Both the position numbers and the translations under genes were made by a program. A model generated the notes under the pieces. It was not told the origin of the DNA. It searched no databases and saw only the letters and a list, made by a program, of their open reading frames with translations. From Porticoccus sp963974675 (GTDB taxonomy: Bacteria > Pseudomonadota > Gammaproteobacteria > Pseudomonadales > Porticoccaceae), in the NCBI GenBank assembly GCA_963974675.1, contig CAXBDQ010000001.1, forward strand, positions 62,001 to 126,000: DNA of 64,000 nucleotides. The letters are read 5' to 3'. This document shows, piece after piece, positions 53,317-62,833 of this stretch. The first letter of the stretch is position 1. Every line of letters starts with the position of its first letter.

Positions 53317-54516
53317 TTAAACGGATGCAATCTGAAACGTACCTTCTACCAGCAGCAACTGGCGATCGCAGTGCAGCTCTTCATAATCAGGCTGCTGTCC
53401 GGGAAAACCACAGACTACGCGTTCACCCCCAGCTCTCAACTCAGCCACCACTTTTTGCTGAGCGATATTCTCTGAATCTGAAGACTGAACGGCGGGCACA
53501 AAAATACCTGAAGCCAAATATTCCTGACTTTGACCAAATTGAACCAACGCCTGCAAATTCATATTAAAACCAGTGGCTGGGCGAGATCGACCAAAACCTT
53601 CCCCAACATGGTCATACCGGCCACCGTTACCTATAGCCTGGCCAATACCTGGAGCATAGGCCGCAAACACTACCCCCGTGTGATAGTGGTAGCCTCGCAA
53701 TTCACTCAAGTCCAAATACAGTTCAGCACCAGGACTGCTGACTTTCAATGCATCAACAACCGCCTGTAACTCATCTAATGCCAGCTCCACCTCTGCAGGA
53801 GCTGTAGCAAACACTTCACGAGCACGATCCAGTACTGTTGCATCGCCCGCCAAATCCACTAACGCTCTAATCATCGTTGCCGATGTCTTATCATTAATAT
53901 TGCTGGCAACCCAAGCATCCAATTCTGGTACAGATTTGCGTTGCAGCAAATCAAACAACTCCGCTTCCTGCTCTTTTGCCAAACCCGCTTCTTCGAGCAA
54001 GTTACCGTAGATACCAACATGACCAAGATCCAACTGGGGCTTTTCTAGGCCTGCCAATTGCAGCGTTGCAACCATTAAGCTGATTACTTCGATATCAGCA
54101 GCTAATCCCGCTTCACCATAGAGTTCCACCCCAATCTGTATGGGAGAGCGGCTGGCTAATGGATAGCGTGGTTTAGTGTAAAGCACTGTGCCCGCATAAC
54201 AGAGCCGACTGGGGCCATTGCGCCTAAGACTGTGGGCATCCATACGGCTCGTTTGGGGTGTTATGTCGGCACGAATACCCATCATCCGACCACTGATCTG
54301 ATCCGTCACCTTAAAGGTCATCAAATCCAGATCCGAACCAGTTCCACTCAAGAGAGAATCTGTAAATTCCACCAACGGCGGTATCACCAGGTCATAACCC
54401 CAACAATGATAGAGGTCCAGAATCTGACGACGCAAATTTTCTACCTGCAACGCTTGGTTGGGCAAAATTTCTTCTACACCATCGGGTAACAGCCAACGAT
54501 CAGCAACAGTCATCAC
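53317..54516 (-). CDS. hisZ: ATP phosphoribosyltransferase regulatory subunit HisZ
   Basis: A 399-residue histidyl-tRNA-synthetase paralogue that activates the short-form HisG in histidine synthesis and cannot charge tRNA. ADRWLLPDGVEEILP is the HisZ opening. Class II-like segments are MGIRADITPQTSRMDAH and the GYHYHTGVVFAAYAPG region. The presence of hisZ predicts a short HisG elsewhere. ATG 54516 or 54513. The hisZ-purA pair next to hflKC is known in pseudomonads. Confidence 0.95.
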   Translation of the reverse strand: MMTVADRWLLPDGVEEILPNQALQVENLRRQILDLYHCWGYDLVIPPLVEFTDSLLSGTGSDLDLMTFKVTDQISGRMMGIRADITPQTSRMDAHSLRRNGPSRLCYAGTVLYTKPRYPLASRSPIQIGVELYGEAGLAADIEVISLMVATLQLAGLEKPQLDLGHVGIYGNLLEEAGLAKEQEAELFDLLQRKSVPELDAWVASNINDKTSATMIRALVDLAGDATVLDRAREVFATAPAEVELALDELQAVVDALKVSSPGAELYLDLSELRGYHYHTGVVFAAYAPGIGQAIGNGGRYDHVGEGFGRSRPATGFNMNLQALVQFGQSQEYLASGIFVPAVQSSDSENIAQQKVVAELRAGGERVVCGFPGQQPDYEELHCDRQLLLVEGTFQIASV

Positions 54517-54537
54517 ACCTACCTAATTGATCCATAT

Positions 54538-54726
54538 TTACTGAGTGATAAAGTACAGAGCACCGGCACCAAGCAACATGCTCACCAGGCCCATTATTCG
54601 CATACTACGGTCATCGACCTGTGCTAGCAGTGATGCCATATTGCGCCAACGACCCGGTGCCAGAAACGGCATAATACCTTCCAGCACCAACATCAAACAA
54701 AATGCTTGCGCCAAATCAAGCCACAT
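54538..54726 (-). CDS. DUF2065 (YjeT-like) small membrane protein
   Basis: A 62-residue membrane protein with two helices (residues 4-20 and 40-58). WLDLAQAFCLMLVLEGIMPF and RIMGLVSMLLGAGALYFIT match the DUF2065 pattern. I chose ATG 54726 (MWLDLAQAF) because AAAGAG lies 7 nt ahead and family members begin there; ATG 54747 directly follows a terminator's T-run. YjeT lies between hflC and purA in E. coli as well. Function unknown. Confidence 0.85.
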   Translation of the reverse strand: MWLDLAQAFCLMLVLEGIMPFLAPGRWRNMASLLAQVDDRSMRIMGLVSMLLGAGALYFITQ

Positions 54727-54749
54727 AATCATGCTCTTTTCAGTCATAA

Positions 54750-54772
54750 AAAAACCGGGTTGCCCCGGTTGC
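54750..54772 (-). terminator. Terminator between hflC and the DUF2065 gene
   Basis: On the minus strand AACCGGG-GCA-ACCCGGTT-type stem is followed directly by TTTTTTT. The T-run ends at the upstream ATG of the DUF2065 frame. It would separate hfl from hisZ-purA transcription or attenuate it. Confidence 0.8.
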
Positions 54773-54795
54773 AGAATTCTATCACCGTCTCAAGT

Positions 54796-54823
54796 ATGTT
54801 GCTGCATTTTTATGCAGCAACAT
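54796..54823. repeat. Perfect 12-bp hairpin downstream of hflC
   Basis: ATGTTGCTGCAT-TTTT-ATGCAGCAACAT, a perfect 12-bp stem with a 4-nt loop, 58 bp after the hflC stop and just before the terminator. There is no T-run, so it may protect the hfl mRNA end or act as an operator. Confidence 0.7.
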
Positions 54824-54880
54824 AACCTGACAAATCAGCCGGTAAGCAGCAAACTTTTCCAAACGACACTCGCCACCAAA

Positions 54881-55753
54881 CTATTTACCACTCTGACTAT
54901 TAAGGTAGCGGAAAAAGTCACTATCGGGGTCAACTAGCAGTACATCACCTTTGCTGGAAAAAGCTTCTTTATAGGCATTTAAACTACGCATAAAGGCATA
55001 GAACTCAGGATCTTTATTGTACGCTTTAGCATAGGTGGACGCTGCTTCCGCATCGCCTTTACCACGAGTTTGTTCTGCATCACGGTAGGCATTAGCCACA
55101 AGAATAGTCTTCTGACGGTCAGCATCTGCACGAATTTTTTCTGCTTGCTCTCGCCCTTCTGACCGTAGAATACGAGCCTCTTTTTCACGCTCCGCTTTCA
55201 TTCTCCGGTAGACCTGTTCACTCACTTCCGGAGGTAAGTCGATTCCCTTAACTCGAACATCAACCACCTCAACACCTAATGATTGACGAACTGTCGTATT
55301 AAGACTTTCCGTCAGGTGTCTCATTAGCTCATCACGTTCACCAGAAACCACATCATGAAGTGTTCTCGCACCAAACTGGTTGCGAAGACCATCATTAACC
55401 CGGCTAGCTAACCGATCTTGAGCAACCGCTTCATTACCACCCGTTGCTCTATAATAGGTATCCACATCAACAATGCGCCACTTGGAAAAAACATCAACAA
55501 TCAACCGCTTTTTTTCCACAGTAAAAAAACTGCTAGGCTCTGCATCCAGTGTTAATACTCGGGCATCAAATTTTCTAACCTTTTCAGCCAGAGGAATTTT
55601 AAAGTGCAGCCCCGGTTGAATATCAGTTTCTATTAGACGACCAAAACGCAGTTTTACGGCTTTTTCCGTTTCTTGTATCACATAAAGGGTACTGCTTCCG
55701 AGCAACAACAAAGCTACGAGTAATACCAGTGATCCTGTAGAACGACTAGTCAT
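54881..55753 (-). CDS. hflC: HflC, modulator of FtsH protease
   Basis: A 290-residue SPFH/band-7 protein. A signal-anchor helix (about 7-27) places the rest in the periplasm. LYVIQETEKAVKLRFGRL opens the band-7 domain. A long helical region (RRMKAEREKEARILRSEGRE) and the end PDSDFFRYLNS are typical. With HflK it forms the large vault around FtsH. It follows hflK with no gap. Confidence 0.96.
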   Translation of the reverse strand: MTSRSTGSLVLLVALLLLGSSTLYVIQETEKAVKLRFGRLIETDIQPGLHFKIPLAEKVRKFDARVLTLDAEPSSFFTVEKKRLIVDVFSKWRIVDVDTYYRATGGNEAVAQDRLASRVNDGLRNQFGARTLHDVVSGERDELMRHLTESLNTTVRQSLGVEVVDVRVKGIDLPPEVSEQVYRRMKAEREKEARILRSEGREQAEKIRADADRQKTILVANAYRDAEQTRGKGDAEAASTYAKAYNKDPEFYAFMRSLNAYKEAFSSKGDVLLVDPDSDFFRYLNSQSGK

Positions 55754-56899
55754 CTAGCGAACCTCCCGAGATCTAGTAGTAGAACTACTTTCTCGACGTA
55801 ATTTATTGATCACCTCATCAGCGACACTACTGACATCGTCGCTATTAAATGAGGAAGACTGGTTTTGGGGCCCACGTTGCTGAATAATTTTATCCAACGG
55901 CAAATAAAGCATATTGTTACCGCCCTCCACATCAACCAAAACCTTAGAGCTATTGCTCATCACTTCCTGAATGGTATCCAGATAGAGCCGTTGACGAGTC
56001 ACTTCGGGTGCTTTTTTATATTCTGCCAACAGTGATTCAAAACGTTGGGATTCACCTTCAGCCTCCGCAACCACTTTTGCCAGATAACCGTTAGACTCTT
56101 CGATCATGCGCTGAGCCTGACCACGAGCTTCTGGAATAATACCGTTGGAATAGGTCTGAGCTTCGTTAATCAACCGCTCACGATCTTCCCGCGCCTCAAT
56201 CACATCATCATAAGCTGCCTTAACCTGAGTAGGCGGTTTAGCTTCCTGAATATTGATCTTCCGTACCCTGATACCAGTTCCATAGTTGTCGAGATACGTT
56301 TGCAGCCGAAACTTGACCTCATCACCGATTTTTAAACGGCCAGTAGAAACCACTTCATCTAATTTACTGCTGCCCACCACATGACGAAGAGCACTGTCTG
56401 TAGCCTGACGTAAACTTGCCTCGGGCTCTTTTACATTAAGAACAAAAGACTTCACATCACTGATGTTGTACTGAACCGTCAGCGGCAGCTCAACGATGTT
56501 CTCATCTTCTGTCAACATTTGACCACGACTGGAGTATTGACGCTCTTCAGTAACACGGACCTTAGTAACACTATCCACCAACGATGGTTTCCAGTGAAGA
56601 CCTGCGCCTACAGTATCCAGATATTTACCCAAACGCAGTACGACAGCTTGTTCCTTTTCATCAACCTGATAGAAACCCGAAATGCCCCAACCTACAATCA
56701 ATACCGCCAGGACAACACCAAGCAGGCCGCCACTAAAGCCGTTACTTTTTCCGCCTGAGCCGCCTGAGCCGCCTGAGCCAAAAATTTTATCTATACGTGA
56801 GCGAAGCTTTTGCAATGCCTCATCGAGGTCCGGAGGCCCATCACCGCCGTTATTGCCGCCCCAGGGATCTTTTCCGCCACCGGGTTCATTCCAGGCCAT
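55754..56899 (-). CDS. hflK: HflK, modulator of FtsH protease
   Basis: A 381-residue SPFH/band-7 partner of HflC. The N-terminus is Gly/Asp/Pro-rich (AWNEPGGGKDPWGG..., GSGGSGGSGGKS) and is followed by one membrane helix (about 57-77) and the band-7 domain (FYQVDEKEQAVVLRLGKYLD). IREAEG-type helices follow as EARGQAQRMIEESNGYLAKV. The first gene after a 163-bp gap from hflX. Confidence 0.96.
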   Translation of the reverse strand: MAWNEPGGGKDPWGGNNGGDGPPDLDEALQKLRSRIDKIFGSGGSGGSGGKSNGFSGGLLGVVLAVLIVGWGISGFYQVDEKEQAVVLRLGKYLDTVGAGLHWKPSLVDSVTKVRVTEERQYSSRGQMLTEDENIVELPLTVQYNISDVKSFVLNVKEPEASLRQATDSALRHVVGSSKLDEVVSTGRLKIGDEVKFRLQTYLDNYGTGIRVRKINIQEAKPPTQVKAAYDDVIEAREDRERLINEAQTYSNGIIPEARGQAQRMIEESNGYLAKVVAEAEGESQRFESLLAEYKKAPEVTRQRLYLDTIQEVMSNSSKVLVDVEGGNNMLYLPLDKIIQQRGPQNQSSSFNSDDVSSVADEVINKLRRESSSTTRSREVR

Positions 56900-57062
56900 A
56901 CTGTTCTCCAGATTTTGATGTATTATTCAACGGCCGCTAATTGTATCAAGCCGCCAGTTAAATACTATTGTTTCAGTGTCATCAGATTTGCCAAAGGTGA
57001 GCAAACCTATTCACACCACTCGACATGTCACAATCAATAGACATTAAATATTACTGAAAGTG

Positions 57063-58427
57063 TTATGCAATTTTTTGTTCTGAAGCTTGTTCGTGGATTT
57101 GATCAAGTAGCCCATTATCAGTTTTAGTGTCAGGTTTTGACCGGACGTGTATCTGATGTGGGGTCAAACCTTCCGATTTCAAGAGCCGATGGAAGTCTAC
57201 CCTGGGAATCCGCACCTCTAACAACAGGTCGCCATTATCTCCCTGAGCTTCTGTGACGACAGCGTTATGTTGGTACAACATTGCTCTAAACTTGCCCATT
57301 GTTGGCGGCAAAATAAGATGTTCACAGACAATATCGTCAGCCAACAACTCCGTAACAGCCTGCAATAGCAGCTCACACCCATCACCGGTTTGAGCTGACA
57401 GCCATACGGCTAGGGGCTTATTCCTCACGTCGCGATCTATTCTAGGGGCCATATGATTAAGCAGGTCAATTTTATTAAAAACTGTCAATGTTGGCAGTTC
57501 CAATGCTCCAATTTCCTCTAAAACTTCATTTACATGCTGAATGTTGACGTGCCGATCCTCAGCATGCGCATCAACAATATGTAAAAGTAGCGAAGCACTT
57601 GCCGCCTCTTCCAATGTGGCCTGAAAAGCCTCAACCAACTTATGAGGCAAATGGCTAATAAAACCTACGGTATCAGCCAAAATAGTAGGGCCTACGTCAT
57701 CAAGCTCAATTCGACGCATGGTGGGATCAAGGGTGGCAAAAAGCTGGTCTGCAGCGTAAACGTCGGACTCGGTAAGTCGATTAAACAGTGTTGATTTACC
57801 CGCATTGGTATAACCCACCAATGATACGGTGGGTATTTCTGCTCGTTGACGAGACCTGCGTCCCTGATTGCGTTGACGACGCACCTTTTCCAGCCGCTTA
57901 AGAATAGACTTAATACGTCCACGTAATAGCCGTCGGTCCGTTTCTAACTGGGTTTCCCCAGGGCCACGCAAGCCAATACCACCCTTTTGACGCTCTAAGT
58001 GAGTCCAACCACGCACTAATCGTGTGGACATGTGCTGTAGTTGAGCCAGCTCAACCTGCAGCTTACCCTCGTGGGTTCGAGCACGCTGAGCAAAAATATC
58101 GAGAATTAAACCGGTGCGATCGAGTACACGACACTTGAGTTCATGTTCTAGGTTGCGCTCCTGACTGGGAGACAAATTGTGGTTAAAAATCACCAACCCT
58201 GCGGAATGATCACTGACGATTTGACGCAATTCTTCCACTTTGCCGGTACCGACAAAATATTTGGGGTGTGGAGAACCACGGGAACCCGTCACCAATGCAA
58301 TGGGGTCACCACCGGCAGAGAGAACTAGCTCTTCAAACTCCCTGGGGTCCTCTGGTTCATTGTCACTGACTAAATTTATATGGACCAGTACTGCAAGTTC
58401 ACCGGAATCAGGACGCTCAAAAAACAA
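57063..58427 (-). CDS. hflX: Ribosome-associated GTPase HflX
   Basis: A 454-residue GTPase that splits stalled or heat-damaged ribosomes. The HflX N-terminal domain contains DRTGLILDIFAQRARTHEGK and a coiled Arg-rich linker (RLEKVRRQRNQGRRSR). The G domain has GYTNAGKSTLFNRL, ADTVGFISHLP and FNKIDLL. 10 bp after hfq. Confidence 0.96.
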   Translation of the reverse strand: MFFERPDSGELAVLVHINLVSDNEPEDPREFEELVLSAGGDPIALVTGSRGSPHPKYFVGTGKVEELRQIVSDHSAGLVIFNHNLSPSQERNLEHELKCRVLDRTGLILDIFAQRARTHEGKLQVELAQLQHMSTRLVRGWTHLERQKGGIGLRGPGETQLETDRRLLRGRIKSILKRLEKVRRQRNQGRRSRQRAEIPTVSLVGYTNAGKSTLFNRLTESDVYAADQLFATLDPTMRRIELDDVGPTILADTVGFISHLPHKLVEAFQATLEEAASASLLLHIVDAHAEDRHVNIQHVNEVLEEIGALELPTLTVFNKIDLLNHMAPRIDRDVRNKPLAVWLSAQTGDGCELLLQAVTELLADDIVCEHLILPPTMGKFRAMLYQHNAVVTEAQGDNGDLLLEVRIPRVDFHRLLKSEGLTPHQIHVRSKPDTKTDNGLLDQIHEQASEQKIA

Positions 58428-58437
58428 TCAACACTCC

Positions 58438-58698
58438 CTATTCCTCACCGTCTGAATTATCACTGGGAGCACCGGGGACGGCCATTGGCAAACGGACGGG
58501 ACGAGAAGGCACAACAGTAGAAATAGCATGCTTATAGACCATTTGGCTAACAGTATTTTTTAGCAAAATAACAAACTGGTCAAAGGATTCTATCTGTCCT
58601 TGTAACTTGATACCGTTAACCAAAAAAATAGAGACTGGAATATGCTCTTTACGCAAGACATTTAAAAAAGGGTCTTGTAGATTATGCCCTTTTGACAT
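58438..58698 (-). CDS. hfq: RNA chaperone Hfq
   Basis: An 86-residue hexameric Sm-like RNA chaperone for small RNAs. Start ATG 58698 (MSKGHNLQDPF) with AGGAGAG ahead. Gln8 and the proximal YKH residues (VYKHAISTVVPS, Sm2) and IKLQGQIESFDQF (Sm1) are present. A short acidic tail (APSDNSDGEE) ends the protein. It lies 10 bp before hflX and 102 bp after miaA. Confidence 0.97.
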   Translation of the reverse strand: MSKGHNLQDPFLNVLRKEHIPVSIFLVNGIKLQGQIESFDQFVILLKNTVSQMVYKHAISTVVPSRPVRLPMAVPGAPSDNSDGEE

Positions 58699-58800
58699 CA
58701 CAACTCTCCTAAACTAAGGAAGAAAATAAACCGCCGAAAAACAATGAGTTAAAAACAATATCGGCGAAACCAGCTGCCATTGACAGCAAAAGCCATAATA

Positions 58801-59826
58801 CTACCGGCTCTTATCCATGTATATGGGTGTGTTTTTCAGTATTTTCAAGCAATTACTTAAAGTTTTTTCAAAAACAATTTTCCTGTCAGCTTGGTAATCT
58901 ACCTGTATTTGGTGCAGATCAGGCCATTTCCTCAACCAAGTCAACTGACGCTTGGCCAACTGCCTAGTGGCAATAACACCCAGTTGCTGCATTTTGTCGG
59001 CATCAATACTGCCCGACAAGTATTGCCACATCTGCCGATAGCCCACAGCACGAATAGGGGGTAAATCCTGGTTCAAATCACCACGCTGATACAACTGCCG
59101 CACTTCTGCCTCAAACCCCCGAGCCAGCATTGCCTCAAAACGCTGCTCAATACGCTGATGTAAAGACAATCTGTCGTTTGGCAACAAAGCTATTTGTATC
59201 AACTGATAGTCATCGCCGATTGGCCCAAGCACACTCCCTTTTTCTTGCTGCTCGCGCTTTAGCTGAGAGAGCGACTTTCCCGTTATTCGAAATATTTCCA
59301 ATGCTCGTTGAATACGTTGGGAATGATTAGGGTGAAGCTGTCCAGCTGATTCTGGATCAACTTGAGCAAGTTGCTTATGAACAAAAGGCCAACCCTTTTC
59401 TGCCGCTTCAGCCTCTATCTCTTCACGTATGATAGGGTCAGCTGGAGGGTTATCTGCCAAGCCATCAAGTAGTGCTTTGAAATACAGCATGGTGCCACCC
59501 ACCAATAATGGAATGCGTCCTTGCTCCGTTATTTCTTTCATGGCTTTTCGAGCATCTTTAGCAAAATCAGCGGCGGAATAGGACTCGGAGGGATCACGAA
59601 TATCAATCAACCTGTGAGGTACTTTGGCCAACAATTCTGGTTCAGGCTTGGCTGACCCTATATTCATACCTCGGTATACCAAAGCAGAATCTACGCTAAT
59701 CAATTCCACCGGCAAGTAATCTCGCAATGCTACAGCCACATCTGTTTTCCCAGTGGCAGTAGGCCCCATCAGGAAAATGGCACAAGGTAGAGGCTTGCCG
59801 ATTGATGTATCTAGAAAATCGTCCAA
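58801..59826 (-). CDS. miaA: tRNA dimethylallyltransferase
   Basis: A 341-residue enzyme placing a dimethylallyl group on A37 of tRNAs that read U-starting codons. GPTATGKTDVA (21-31) is the P-loop, ISVDSALVYRGMNIGSAKP the substrate loop, and LVGGTMLYFKALLDGLAD and AVGYRQMWQYL the family signatures. It starts 15 bp after epmA; normally it follows mutL, here epmA instead. Upstream of hfq as usual. Confidence 0.96.
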   Translation of the reverse strand: MDDFLDTSIGKPLPCAIFLMGPTATGKTDVAVALRDYLPVELISVDSALVYRGMNIGSAKPEPELLAKVPHRLIDIRDPSESYSAADFAKDARKAMKEITEQGRIPLLVGGTMLYFKALLDGLADNPPADPIIREEIEAEAAEKGWPFVHKQLAQVDPESAGQLHPNHSQRIQRALEIFRITGKSLSQLKREQQEKGSVLGPIGDDYQLIQIALLPNDRLSLHQRIEQRFEAMLARGFEAEVRQLYQRGDLNQDLPPIRAVGYRQMWQYLSGSIDADKMQQLGVIATRQLAKRQLTWLRKWPDLHQIQVDYQADRKIVFEKTLSNCLKILKNTPIYMDKSR

Positions 59827-59841
59827 AGCGTTAGACTTCTT

Positions 59842-60807
59842 TCATCTGGGGTCTGCTCCATAAGCATCAACCTGGCCAAACGGCATAACCTGAGAAATTT
59901 GATCAATATTCAACAGCTGCATTAACAAACGATCAATCCCTAGTGCTACACCTGCACAGTCAGGCAGCCCTGATGTCACGGCAGACAGAAAATGCTGATC
60001 CAGAGGCATGTGCCTCTTCCCCCCCGCTTGCCGAAGAGCGGCGTCAGCATCAAACCGGGATTTCTGTTCGACAGTATCTGTCAACTCATAGTATCCGTTG
60101 GCTAACTCCATACCATTTAAATAAGCCTCAAAACGTCTGGCTATGGTATTTCCCTCGCCATCCTTACCCAGCCGGGCTAAAGCGGACTGACAAGCCGGAT
60201 ACTCGTGAATAAAAACCAACCCCTTCGGAAGATCTGGCTCAACGGCAAAACTGAAGATTAAATCCAGACAAGTGCTTCGGCTTTCTGTTGAGAAGTCTCG
60301 ACCGGCAATATCGGCTGCTAATTGCTGAAGGTCACCAAGAAATGCCTGATGAGGGTTGAGCCCAACAGTTTGCTCAAAGATATCAGTATATTTCATTACC
60401 TGTGACGGGCATTCCAAACCCAAGGTTTTTATGAGCTCTGCCACCTCAGCCATTAACTGATATTCATCCCAACCCAGACGGTACCACTCCAGCAAGGTAA
60501 ATTCCGGATGATGTCGGCGACCTGATTCGCCGTCACGAAACGCTTTACCCAATGAATAAATAGATCCCGAGCCCGATGCCAGTAGGCGCTTCATAAAATA
60601 TTCAGGCGAACTCTGTAAATACTGAATATCTCCGCCAACTTGAGCCGGGATACAATCAATATGTAAATCCGTGACACCGGTTTCGGCCATCACCGGCACA
60701 TCCACCTCCATCACATCTCTATCTTTAAAAAAACCACGAATACCTGACAACAACTCAGCTCGACACCGCAGTGTTTCCAATGTGGCTGTTGGCTGCCAAT
60801 TCATCAT
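59842..60807 (-). CDS. epmA: Elongation factor P--beta-lysine ligase EpmA
   Basis: A 321-residue paralogue of the LysRS catalytic domain, lacking the anticodon-binding part, which attaches (R)-beta-lysine to EF-P. Class II motifs: EVDVPVMAETG (motif 1), RDGESGRRHHPEFTLLEWYR (motif 2) and GVALGIDRLLMQL (motif 3). FVHEYP-like VFIHEYPACQSALARL and FEAYLNGMELANGYYEL follow. Two starts (60807, 60804). It is 170 bp downstream of efp on the same strand. Confidence 0.96.
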   Translation of the reverse strand: MMNWQPTATLETLRCRAELLSGIRGFFKDRDVMEVDVPVMAETGVTDLHIDCIPAQVGGDIQYLQSSPEYFMKRLLASGSGSIYSLGKAFRDGESGRRHHPEFTLLEWYRLGWDEYQLMAEVAELIKTLGLECPSQVMKYTDIFEQTVGLNPHQAFLGDLQQLAADIAGRDFSTESRSTCLDLIFSFAVEPDLPKGLVFIHEYPACQSALARLGKDGEGNTIARRFEAYLNGMELANGYYELTDTVEQKSRFDADAALRQAGGKRHMPLDQHFLSAVTSGLPDCAGVALGIDRLLMQLLNIDQISQVMPFGQVDAYGADPR

Positions 60808-60896
60808 GACTTATTCCGTTTCTTTTTCATGCTCAAACCAACCTCAACAACTCGCTACCTAGGGTAACTGAAGCCATCTACTCAACATCTATAACA

Positions 60897-60921
60897 AAAA
60901 GGGCGGCAACAGCCGCCCTTT
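60897..60921 (-). terminator. Terminator after efp
   Basis: AAAGGGCGGC-TGTT-GCCGCCCTTT-type perfect stem followed by TTTT on the minus strand, about 55 bp after the efp stop. It separates efp from epmA-miaA-hfq. Confidence 0.85.
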
Positions 60922-60977
60922 TACACAAGTAACAACATCCAAATCGTTAAAAACACGCTTTAAAACACATTTTTTAC

Positions 60978-61541
60978 TTATGCCCGGCCTAAATATTCGC
61001 CAGTGCGAGTGTCCACCCTTACCACCTCACCAATATTCAAGAATAGCGGCACTTTCACAACAGCACCTGTACTCAAGGTAGCAGGCTTGGTGCCGCCTTG
61101 GGCCGTATCACCTTTCAAACCTGGGTCAGTATCAACAATTTCCAGTTCCACATGATTCGATGCGGCTACGGCTAAAGGCGCGCCGTTATACAATGTAACA
61201 ACAACAGTATCTTGTTCTCTCAGCCATTTGGCCGTATCACCCACAACCTTTTCGTCCGCCTGATGCTGTTCAAATGTATCCGGCTCCATAAAGTGCCAAT
61301 GCTCACCATCGGTATAGAGGTATTGCATATCACAATCCATCACATCAGCAGCTTCAAGGGATTCACCAGACTTAAAAGTCCGGTCCCACACTCGACCTGA
61401 TTTCAGGTTGCGGATACGCACGCGGCTAAATGCTTGACCCTTGCCGGGTTTTACAAATTCATTTTCCACGATGGAACAGGGGTCGCCATCCAGCATTACT
61501 TTCAGACCGGAGCGAAATTCATTGGTAGAATAGTTAGCCAT
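60978..61541 (-). CDS. efp: Elongation factor P
   Basis: A 187-residue factor that rescues ribosomes stalled on polyproline. Start ATG 61541 (MANYSTNEFRSGLKV); the longer frame reaches into epmB and is not used. Lys34 in VKPGKGQAF is the beta-lysylation site recognised by EpmA. The three domains and the end VRVDTRTGEYLGRA are typical. Divergent from epmB across 60 bp. Confidence 0.97.
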   Translation of the reverse strand: MANYSTNEFRSGLKVMLDGDPCSIVENEFVKPGKGQAFSRVRIRNLKSGRVWDRTFKSGESLEAADVMDCDMQYLYTDGEHWHFMEPDTFEQHQADEKVVGDTAKWLREQDTVVVTLYNGAPLAVAASNHVELEIVDTDPGLKGDTAQGGTKPATLSTGAVVKVPLFLNIGEVVRVDTRTGEYLGRA

Positions 61542-61601
61542 TATTGCCTCAATATTCGAAAAAAGTATTCGATAAAACGTTTCTAAGTATAAGAGCCCGC
61601 T

Positions 61602-62621
61602 ATGATAACCCGTTCTGTTGCATCTGTGGATAGCCTGACTTGGCAAGAACAACTGACCACCAGTATTCGCGACCCCAAAGAGCTACTAAACTGGCTTGAA
61701 CTCGATACAAGTTTAATCGATCGCATACTGAGTGGTGCTGTTGCGGCTGATAAGAGTTTTTCTTTAAGAGTCCCGATGCCTTATTTAAATCGCATCATCA
61801 AAGGCGACCCCAATGATCCACTACTGAAACAGATTTTACCGCTACAAGAAGAATTGCTTGCAGCACCAGGGTATAACACAGACCCACTGGGCGAGCTGGA
61901 GACCAATCCAATCCCTGGGCTCGTCCATAAATATCATGGCAGAGTACTACTGATTGTCAGCCCCAATTGCGCCATTAATTGTCGATATTGCTTTCGACGC
62001 CACTTCCCCTACCAAGACAATAAGCCCGGGCGTAACGAATGGCAGCAAGCATTAGATTATATTGCCCACGACCCCTCCATCACGGAGGTTATCTACAGCG
62101 GAGGCGACCCTCTCGCAAGTAGCGACAAACAACTCCTGTGGTTAACCGAAAAAATTGCCCAAATACCTCATGTAAAACGACTCCGGGTACACACCAGACT
62201 CCCCATTGTCATCCCAGACCGCATAACAGATGCGTGCTTGCAATGGATGACGTCTACCCGGTTATTACCGTCACTGGTCATCCACAGCAACCACCCCAAC
62301 GAACTCGACACCGAAGTAGCCGATGCTCTCCATCGACTTTCCCGGGCGGGCATCACCCTGTTGAATCAAACGGTTCTGTTATCGGGCGTAAATGATTCAG
62401 TTGAAACACTATGCCAGCTGAGCGAGAGGCTATTTGAAATGGGCGTCTTACCCTATTACCTCCACCAACTTGATCGAGTCAGCGGCTCGGCCCACTTTGA
62501 AGTAAGCGACCAACACGCCAAACAGCTCATTACCGAGCTTATGGCCAAGTTGCCCGGGTACTTGGTTCCCAGGCTGGTCAGAGAGCTGCCCAACACACCC
62601 AACAAAATGCCTCTGCCTTAG
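61602..62621 (+). CDS. epmB: EF-P beta-lysylation protein EpmB (lysine 2,3-aminomutase-like)
   Basis: A 339-residue radical SAM enzyme that makes (R)-beta-lysine for EF-P. The radical SAM Cys are 123, 127 and 130 (NCAINCRYCFRRHFPY). EVIYSGGDPLASSD is the SAM-binding GGD region. The PLP Lys is in the C-terminal part near YHLHQLD-type YYLHQLDRVSGSAHFEV. Divergent from efp, so a shared 60-bp region serves both. Confidence 0.95.
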   Translation: MITRSVASVDSLTWQEQLTTSIRDPKELLNWLELDTSLIDRILSGAVAADKSFSLRVPMPYLNRIIKGDPNDPLLKQILPLQEELLAAPGYNTDPLGELETNPIPGLVHKYHGRVLLIVSPNCAINCRYCFRRHFPYQDNKPGRNEWQQALDYIAHDPSITEVIYSGGDPLASSDKQLLWLTEKIAQIPHVKRLRVHTRLPIVIPDRITDACLQWMTSTRLLPSLVIHSNHPNELDTEVADALHRLSRAGITLLNQTVLLSGVNDSVETLCQLSERLFEMGVLPYYLHQLDRVSGSAHFEVSDQHAKQLITELMAKLPGYLVPRLVRELPNTPNKMPLP

Positions 62622-62661
62622 CCTGCTAACCCTTGAATCCCACCACACAAAGAACCCAAAC

Positions 62662-62685
62662 GCCCTCTCTTCGGGGGCTTTTCTC
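62662..62685 (+). terminator. Terminator after epmB
   Basis: GCCCTC-TCTTC-GGGGGC with one G-U pair in RNA, followed by TTTTCTC, about 40 bp after the epmB stop. Confidence 0.7.
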
Positions 62686-62833
62686 AATAAATACCAATGC
62701 TAAAAACGGAACTCCCTCACAAACATGAGGGCTGCACTAAAGCCCTAGTAAGGGGTACAGTAGCCCTTACTCTACATTGCTTTATAATGCATCAGGTATA
62801 CCAGAAAAATGCAGTTTAAACACCGACGACAAT

